Source: an uncultured Clostridia bacterium
GTDB lineage: Bacteria > Bacillota_A > Clostridia > Oscillospirales > Oscillospiraceae
Length of the DNA: 9,442 nucleotides
Direction: 5' to 3'
NCBI GenBank assembly: GCA_947167435.1
Contig: CAMVIC010000051.1
Coordinates: 1-9,442, forward strand
In this document: one piece after another, positions 5,103 to 9,442 of the stretch
How positions within the stretch are numbered: the first letter of the stretch is position 1
How the letters are laid out: each line of letters starts with the position of its first letter
Notes under the pieces: model-generated
Told to the model about the DNA's origin: nothing
Databases searched by the model: none
Seen by the model: only the letters and a program-made list of their open reading frames with translations
Program-made: the position numbers and the translations under genes

Positions 5103-6311
5103 TTACTCGATCTCCACCTCATAGCCTCTCTCGGTCAGGCTGGAGATCAGAGATTTGGCATGGGCCTCGCCGCCCACCTCGCAGGAGATGTGCACGCTGG
5201 TCTCGTTGGGCATCAGATTGGCGCTGAGCTTGTCGTGCTCCACGGCCAGGATGTTTCCGCCCGCGTCCGCAATCACGTTCAGAAGCTGTACCAGGCTGCC
5301 CGGCCGGTCCACCAGTTTGACCAGGAACTTGATGCGCCGGTGGCGGGCTACCAGGCCCCGCTCAATGATGGCCTGGATAAAGCTCACGTCGATGTTGCCG
5401 CCGGACATGACGCAGACCACGCTCTTGTCCTTCACGTCCAGCTTGCCGCTGAGCACCGCTGCCAGCGGGGTGGCCCCGGCGGGCTCCACAATCTGCTTGC
5501 AGCGCTCCATCAGCAGCAATATGGCATTGGCGATCTCGCTCTCGGAGACGGTGACGACTCCGTCTGCGCAGCGGTTGATGATATCCACGGTCAGATCGCC
5601 CGGCGCCTTCACGGCGATGCCGTCGGCAATGGTGGAGGCGGTCTCGGTGGTGACCAGCTTCTTCTGGGCAAAGCTCTGAGCGATGGCGTCGGCGCCCTCG
5701 GCCTGCACGCCGTAGACCTTCACCCGGGGATTGATGAGCTTGATGGCGCTGGCAACGCCCGCCAGCAGCCCGCCGCCGCCCGCCGGGACGATGACGATGT
5801 CCACATAGGGCAGGTCGGACAGGACCTCCAGCCCCAGGGTGCCCTGGCCCGCGATTACGTCCGGGTCGTTGTACGGGTGCAGGAAGGTGGCGCCCTCCTC
5901 CTCGCAGATCCGGCAGGCCTCGGCATAGGCGTCATCGTAGCAGTCGCCCTCCAGCACCACCCTGGCCCCGTATCCCTCGGTGGCCTGGGCCTTGGCGATG
6001 GGCGCGGTCTTGGGCATGACGATGGTGGCAGGGATGCCGAAGCGGTGGGCGGCATAGGCCACGCCCTGGGCGTGGTTCCCGGCCGAGGAGGCCACCACCG
6101 GCCCGGTTTTTCCCTCCTCGATCAGGCAGGCGATCTTGTTGCTGGCGCCGCGGATCTTGAAGGATCCGGTCTTTTGCCGGTTTTCGCATTTCAGGTAAAT
6201 CTGGCCTCCGGTCATGCCGGAGAATGTGGCGGAGTAATCCAGCTCCGTATGGTGCAGAATGGGCTTGAGCCGCTCGGCCGCCCTCTGAATGTCCCGCAGT
6301 TGAATGTCCAT
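5103..6311 (-). CDS. ilvA: L-threonine ammonia-lyase (threonine dehydratase) with C-terminal ACT domain
   Basis: This 402-aa PLP enzyme deaminates threonine to 2-oxobutyrate (and serine to pyruvate), feeding isoleucine synthesis or threonine catabolism. The PLP lysine is K52 in KTGSFKIRGA (47-56). SSAGNHAQG (75-83), the phosphate loop AGGGGLLAG (177-185), EPAGA (276-280) and SGGN (303-306) complete the catalytic domain. From about residue 327 a single ACT domain follows (KFLVKLVDRPGSL), so this is the ~400-aa type shared by TdcB-like and clostridial/Corynebacterium IlvA enzymes, not the 510-aa E. coli form with two ACT-like modules. Symbol choice between ilvA and tdcB is uncertain. The start ATG 6311 has GGAGG 7 nt upstream. 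Its promoter is at 6342-6370. The ACT domain implies effector control, but which amino acid binds is not visible. Confidence 0.95.
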   Translation of the reverse strand: MDIQLRDIQRAAERLKPILHHTELDYSATFSGMTGGQIYLKCENRQKTGSFKIRGASNKIACLIEEGKTGPVVASSAGNHAQGVAYAAHRFGIPATIVMPKTAPIAKAQATEGYGARVVLEGDCYDDAYAEACRICEEEGATFLHPYNDPDVIAGQGTLGLEVLSDLPYVDIVIVPAGGGGLLAGVASAIKLINPRVKVYGVQAEGADAIAQSFAQKKLVTTETASTIADGIAVKAPGDLTVDIINRCADGVVTVSESEIANAILLLMERCKQIVEPAGATPLAAVLSGKLDVKDKSVVCVMSGGNIDVSFIQAIIERGLVARHRRIKFLVKLVDRPGSLVQLLNVIADAGGNILAVEHDKLSANLMPNETSVHISCEVGGEAHAKSLISSLTERGYEVEIE

Positions 6312-6341
6312 GGAAACGCCTCCAAAACATTTGTTGTCCTG

Positions 6342-6370
6342 ATACTATCTCATTTTCCCGGGAATTTCAA
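6342..6370 (-). promoter_or_regulatory. Probable promoter of threonine ammonia-lyase gene with a palindromic spacer
   Basis: Minus strand: TTGAAA (6370-6365), a 17-nt spacer, then TAGTAT (6347-6342). The spacer begins with the perfect 10-bp palindrome TTCCCGGGAA (6355-6364), a possible repressor site next to the -35 box. The leader would be about 25 nt. Confidence 0.6.
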
Positions 6371-6408
6371 CCGAAAAAGGCAAAGAAAGCATTTTTGCCG
6401 GTGAATGA

Positions 6409-6437
6409 TTGACCCGGCCGCGCTTTTGTTGTAAGAT
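6409..6437 (+). promoter_or_regulatory. Probable promoter of the rimM-trmD-ksgA operon
   Basis: TTGACC (6409-6414), a 17-nt spacer, then TAAGAT (6432-6437): 5/6 and 4/6 matches to consensus. Transcription near 6444 gives a ~30-nt leader. It lies back to back with the ilvA promoter, the two -35 boxes being 38 bp apart. Confidence 0.65.
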
Positions 6438-6474
6438 ACAGCCACAAAATCTGTAAAACCTGGAGGCGCGAGCC

Positions 6475-6963
6475 ATGGAAAAAGCTCCCTTCATTGAGGC
6501 CGGGCGCATCACCAATACCCACGGGGTGGCCGGTGAAGTCAAAATCGAGGTCTGGCTGGACAGCCCCCAGCTGCTCCGGCGATGCGGACGGGTCTTCCTG
6601 GACGGGGCGGAGCGTAAAATTCTCTCCGGCAAGGTCCAGAAGAGTTTTCTCATCGCGAAGCTGGAGGGCACGGAGGACGTGAATGCCGCCATGGCGCTTA
6701 AGGGAAAGACCGTCCTGATCCACCGGGAAGACGCCCGCCTGCCGGCCGGCAGCTATTTCCTGCAGGACATTCTGGGTGCCCGGGTGGTGGACGAGCAGGG
6801 GCGGGAGATCGGCCGGCTCACCGAGGTGCTGGAGCGGCCCGCCTCCAATGTATACGTGGTGCAGGGGGAAACCGAGCACCTGATTCCCGCCGTACCCGCC
6901 TTTATTCTGGCCACCGACCCGGCGGCCGGGGTAATTACGGTGCGGCTGATCGAGGGCATGTAA
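6475..6963 (+). CDS. rimM: Ribosome maturation factor RimM
   Basis: This 162-aa protein helps fold the 3' (head) domain of 16S rRNA during 30S assembly and binds ribosomal protein S19 in known homologues. The N-terminal RimM beta-barrel carries the hallmark GRITNTHGVAGEVKI (10-24). The C-terminal PRC-barrel starts near residue 93 (SYFLQDILGARV) and includes GREIGRL, NVYVV and HLIPAVPAF, ending VRLIEGM. The length is normal, slightly shorter than the 182 aa of E. coli. The start ATG 6475 has GGAGG (6462-6466) 8 nt upstream. Its TAA stop is directly followed by the ATG of trmD (TAAATG), so translation is probably coupled. In many bacteria rimM sits after rpsP; here an intergenic promoter region precedes it. 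Confidence 0.96.
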   Translation: MEKAPFIEAGRITNTHGVAGEVKIEVWLDSPQLLRRCGRVFLDGAERKILSGKVQKSFLIAKLEGTEDVNAAMALKGKTVLIHREDARLPAGSYFLQDILGARVVDEQGREIGRLTEVLERPASNVYVVQGETEHLIPAVPAFILATDPAAGVITVRLIEGM

Positions 6964-8253
6964 ATGAGAATTGACATTATGACCCTGTTCCCGGACACGG
7001 TGGACGCGGTGCTGCACGAGAGCATCATCGGCAGGGCCGCAAAGAAGGGCCTTGTGGAAATCCACTGTGTCCAGATTCGGGATTACACGGAAAACCGGCA
7101 GAATCAGGTGGACGACTACCCCTACGGCGGCGGCTTCGGCTGCGTGCTCATGGCCCAGCCGCTGAAAGCCTGTCTGGACGCCATTCCCGTCCGGGAGGGG
7201 GAGCGGCGCCGGGTCATCTATATGAGTCCCCAGGGCAAGCCCTATAACCAGGAGACCGCCAAGCGGCTCCGGTCGGACTATGACCACCTGGTGCTGGTCT
7301 GCGGTCACTATGAGGGCGTGGACGAGCGTTTTCTGGAGGAGTGCGTGGACGAGGAGATCTCCCTGGGAGACTTTGTGCTTACCGGCGGAGAGATTGCCGC
7401 CATGGCGGTGGCCGACTCCGTGTGCCGCCTGGTACCGGGCGTTCTGGCGGACGAACAGTGCTACACCGGAGAGAGCCACTGGGACGGGCTTCTGGAATAT
7501 CCCCAGTACACCCGGCCGGAGGTCTGGGAAGGGCGAAGCGTGCCGGAGGTGCTGCTGGAGGGCGACCACGCCAAAGTGGAGCGCTGGCGCCGGAAGGAAC
7601 AGCTGCGCCGAACCCGTGAAAAGCGTCCGGACATGTTTGAAAAGCTGAGCCTTACGGCGAAGGAGGACCTGGCGCTCCTGGCGGAGCTGGAGAAAGAGGC
7701 CTCCTGCCGACGGCTGACCGAGCCGCTGTCCTATCGTCCGGCAGGGGAGGCGGATCTGGCGGACATTCTCCGCATCGTGTCAGACGCACGCGCCTCCCTC
7801 CGGCGCTATCACGTGGACCAGTGGCAGGGGCCCTACCCGGCGGCGGAGCATTTCCGCTTCGACATGGACCGGGGCGAGTGCTTCGTGGTGCTCCACGGGG
7901 CGGAAGTCGCCGCCTTCTTCACCCTCTCCACCCGGGAGGAGCAGACTTACGCCGGCATCACCGACGGCAAATGGACCGCCGGCATGGCATACTGCGTCCT
8001 GCACCGGGCGGCAGTGGCCGCGGAATACCGGGGCAGCGGCCTTTCGGACGCGCTCATTCGTTTTGTGGAGGAGCAGTGCCGCAGCTTTGGCCTGCGCTGT
8101 ATCCGGACGGACACTCACAGGAAGAACAAGCCCATGCAGAACCTGCTGCGCAGCCACGGCTTCCGCTACCGGGGCAACCTGAAAATCCTCTGCGAGCCCG
8201 GGCATGACGACGCACGGCAGGCTTACGAAAAAGTATTGAAGGACCGCAAATGA
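6964..8253 (+). CDS. trmD: TrmD tRNA (guanine-N1)-methyltransferase fused to a C-terminal GNAT N-acetyltransferase domain
   Basis: This is a 429-aa two-domain protein. Residues 1-~245 are a complete TrmD, which uses SAM to make m1G37 in tRNAs and so prevents +1 frameshifting. Seen are YGGGFG (54-59), the trefoil-knot SAM-binding segments CGHYEGVDER (113-122) and ISLGDFVLTGGE (132-143), R155 and D174 matching the catalytic R154/D169 of E. coli, then LLEYPQYTRP and WRRKEQLRRT. Residues ~255-429 are a GNAT domain: YRPAGEADL (first strand), VDQWQGPYP (284-292), the acetyl-CoA loop EYRGSGLSDAL (354-364) and the ending DTHRKNKPMQNLLRSHGF (383-400). Between residues 224 and 272 there is no ATG, GTG or TTG codon, so the GNAT domain has no obvious start of its own. 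Typical TrmD is ~240-260 aa. The C-terminal TGA overlaps the ksgA start as ATGA. The GNAT substrate is unknown. Confidence 0.95.
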   Translation: MRIDIMTLFPDTVDAVLHESIIGRAAKKGLVEIHCVQIRDYTENRQNQVDDYPYGGGFGCVLMAQPLKACLDAIPVREGERRRVIYMSPQGKPYNQETAKRLRSDYDHLVLVCGHYEGVDERFLEECVDEEISLGDFVLTGGEIAAMAVADSVCRLVPGVLADEQCYTGESHWDGLLEYPQYTRPEVWEGRSVPEVLLEGDHAKVERWRRKEQLRRTREKRPDMFEKLSLTAKEDLALLAELEKEASCRRLTEPLSYRPAGEADLADILRIVSDARASLRRYHVDQWQGPYPAAEHFRFDMDRGECFVVLHGAEVAAFFTLSTREEQTYAGITDGKWTAGMAYCVLHRAAVAAEYRGSGLSDALIRFVEEQCRSFGLRCIRTDTHRKNKPMQNLLRSHGFRYRGNLKILCEPGHDDARQAYEKVLKDRK

Positions 8254-9119
8254 ATCTGACTGATTATTCCGATATCCGTTTTCTGCTCGCCCGCCACGGC
8301 TTCCGCTTTTCCAAATCCATGGGCCAGAACTTCCTCACCGCCGCCTGGGTGCCCGAGCGCATCGCGGACAGCGCCCGGCTGGGCCCGGATGCGGGCGTAC
8401 TGGAGGTGGGGCCCGGCATCGGCTGCCTGACCGAGCAGCTTTCGGAGCGCGCCGGGAAGGTGCTGTCCCTGGAGCTGGACCGGGCATTGAAGCCTGTCCT
8501 GGCCGAGACCCTGGCCGGACGGGAGAACGTGGAGCTTCTCTTCTGCGACGCACTGAAGCAGGACCTGAACGCCCTGGTGGCCGAGCACCTGCCGGGCCTG
8601 CGCCCGGTGGTCTGCGCAAACCTCCCGTACAACGTGACCTCTCCCCTGTTGACGGCCTTCCTGAACGCGGGCTGCTTTGACTGTATTACCGTCATGGTGC
8701 AGCGGGAGGTGGCCCGGCGCATCTGCGCCCCGGCAGGTACCGCCGACTACGGCGCCTTCGGCATTTTTGTCCAGTGGCACTGCGAGAGCGAGATTCTCTT
8801 TGACGTGCCGCCCTCCTGCTTCGTGCCTCAGCCCAAGGTGACCTCCTCCGTCATCCGCCTGACGCGTAGAGCCGCACCGCCCTTCCCGGTACAGGACGAG
8901 GCGCTGCTGTTTCAGGTGGTGCGCGCCGCCTTCAACCAGCGCCGCAAGACCCTGGTCAACGCCCTGTGCGCCGGACTCGGGAATCTGAGCCGGGAAGAAG
9001 CGGAGGCGGTTCTGACAAGCTGCGGTTTTGATACCAAAATCCGGGGTGAAGCCCTTGATCTTGGTGGATTTGCAAAAATCACGGATGAAATCCACAATAT
9101 TCATTCTCAGGATTTGTAG
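8250..9119 (+). CDS. ksgA: 16S rRNA (adenine(1518)-N6/adenine(1519)-N6)-dimethyltransferase
   Basis: This 289-aa SAM-dependent methyltransferase (RsmA/KsgA) dimethylates two adjacent adenines in helix 45 of 16S rRNA late in 30S assembly; loss gives kasugamycin resistance in E. coli. Visible are SMGQNFL (23-29), SAM motif I LEVGPGIG (51-58), acidic ELD (75-77), motif IV NLPYNVTSPLL (124-134), MVQREVARR (149-157), the C-terminal-domain motifs VPPSCFVPQPKVTSSVI (186-202) and FNQRRKTL (228-235). The NLPY sequence is the N6-adenine signature shared with Erm enzymes. The SMGQNFL motif, the full housekeeping C-terminal domain and the operon place favour KsgA over Erm. The start ATG overlaps the trmD stop (ATGA). 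Length is typical. No terminator is visible before ppdK. Confidence 0.96.
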   Translation: MNLTDYSDIRFLLARHGFRFSKSMGQNFLTAAWVPERIADSARLGPDAGVLEVGPGIGCLTEQLSERAGKVLSLELDRALKPVLAETLAGRENVELLFCDALKQDLNALVAEHLPGLRPVVCANLPYNVTSPLLTAFLNAGCFDCITVMVQREVARRICAPAGTADYGAFGIFVQWHCESEILFDVPPSCFVPQPKVTSSVIRLTRRAAPPFPVQDEALLFQVVRAAFNQRRKTLVNALCAGLGNLSREEAEAVLTSCGFDTKIRGEALDLGGFAKITDEIHNIHSQDL

Positions 9120-9129
9120 GGAAAATGCA

Positions 9130-9159
9130 TTGATTAATCCGGCCTTTTTGTGGTAATCT
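9130..9159 (+). promoter_or_regulatory. Possible extended -10 promoter of ppdK
   Basis: TTGATT (9130-9135), an 18-nt spacer and TAATCT (9154-9159) with TGG immediately before it (TGn, an extended -10). The hexamers are only fair. No hairpin terminator separates ksgA from ppdK, so read-through from the upstream operon may also contribute. Confidence 0.4.
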
Positions 9160-9209
9160 AAGCAGTGGCAAATATGTATTATTTTTACGATAGAAAGGAT
9201 AAGAAAACA

Positions 9210-9442
9210 ATGAGCAAAAAGTATGTTTACCTGTTTTCCGAAGGCAACGCCAACAGGCGCGAGCTGCTGGGCGGCAAGGGTGCAAACCTGGCCGAGATGA
9301 GCAACATCGGCTTGCCTGTTCCCCAGGGCTTCACCATCACCACCGAAGCCTGCACCCAGTACTATGAAGACGGCCGTCAGATCAACGACGAGATCATGGC
9401 CGCAATCATGAGGAACGTGGAGATCATGGAGCAGATCAACGG
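9210..9442 (+). CDS. ppdK: Pyruvate phosphate dikinase, N-terminal fragment (3' truncated by window)
   Basis: The first ~77 codons of PPDK, the enzyme interconverting pyruvate + ATP + Pi and phosphoenolpyruvate + AMP + PPi; in clostridia it works in PPi-linked glycolysis/gluconeogenesis. The N-terminal ATP-grasp segment is very characteristic: YLFSEGNANRRELLGGKGAN, then LAEMSNIGLPVPQGFTITTE and ACTQYYEDGRQI. The start ATG 9210 follows an AGAAAGGAT purine-rich site. The gene runs off the window end with ~90% of the usual ~870-aa protein missing, so the phospho-histidine and PEP domains cannot be checked. The VPQGFTITTEACTQYY pattern favours PPDK over PEP synthase. Confidence 0.95.
   Translation, partial: MSKKYVYLFSEGNANRRELLGGKGANLAEMSNIGLPVPQGFTITTEACTQYYEDGRQINDEIMAAIMRNVEIMEQIN

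Noticed and set aside
3380..5227. Very long + strand open frame (615 codons) over the MATE gene
   Set aside because: It is antisense to a clear MATE transporter. Its translation is rich in His, Gln, Arg and Gly without motifs, as expected of a GC-rich shadow frame.
4524..6404. 626-codon + strand open frame over MATE and threonine ammonia-lyase
   Set aside because: Antisense to the ilvA gene with all catalytic motifs; the translation is Gly/Ala/His/Asp-rich without a recognisable domain.
6367..7569. 400-codon minus strand open frame over rimM-trmD
   Set aside because: Shadow of two strongly recognised genes on the + strand; no motif and no ribosome site.
8250..9119. Erm-type macrolide resistance methyltransferase
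   Set aside because: The MGQNFL start, the full C-terminal FNQRRKTL domain and the rimM-trmD operon fit housekeeping KsgA.
9120..9209. Terminator between ksgA and ppdK
   Set aside because: A T-run (9145-9149) is present, but no stable hairpin precedes it; only the short GATTAATC palindrome is seen.

Overview
The window looks like chromosomal DNA of a GC-rich gut-type member of the Clostridia, most likely Oscillospiraceae/Ruminococcaceae. This is inferred from Shine-Dalgarno sites of the AGGAGG type, consensus TTGACA/TATAAT promoters, a clostridial-type PPDK, a small clostridial nitroreductase, and a GNAT domain with a WQ..YP signature. No phage, IS, CRISPR, tRNA or rRNA sequence was seen.

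Layout. 1-1250 (+): the 3' end of a PLP cysteine synthase-family gene, a free-standing B3/B4 (tRNA-synthetase editing-like) domain gene, and a doubtful small basic ORF that meets a strong intrinsic terminator without a stop codon. 1270-2031 (-): a short-chain dehydrogenase with a near-perfect promoter. 2187-2339 (+): a 50-aa putative membrane protein. 2354-3486 (+): a consensus promoter, a ~165-nt leader with three GC-rich hairpins and a Fur-box-like inverted repeat, then a nitroreductase and a DUF1810 gene joined by a GTGA overlap. 3515-3555: a terminator shared with the convergent MATE exporter (3554-4930, -). 5103-6311 (-): threonine ammonia-lyase with a C-terminal ACT domain. 6409-9119 (+): a tightly packed RNA-maturation operon, rimM, trmD fused to GNAT, ksgA. 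9210-9442 (+): the start of pyruvate phosphate dikinase.

Functionally, the rimM/trmD/ksgA block joins 30S assembly (RimM, KsgA) with m1G37 tRNA methylation (TrmD). The genes abut or overlap at their stops, so translation is probably coupled. The most unusual object is the trmD reading frame: 429 codons that continue from a complete TrmD into a complete GNAT acetyltransferase, with no usable internal start between them. rpsP and rplS, which commonly flank rimM-trmD, are absent, and ksgA takes the downstream slot. The ilvA and rimM promoters are back to back in a 163-bp divergent intergenic region.

All calls are by reading motifs and gene layout; no database search was possible.
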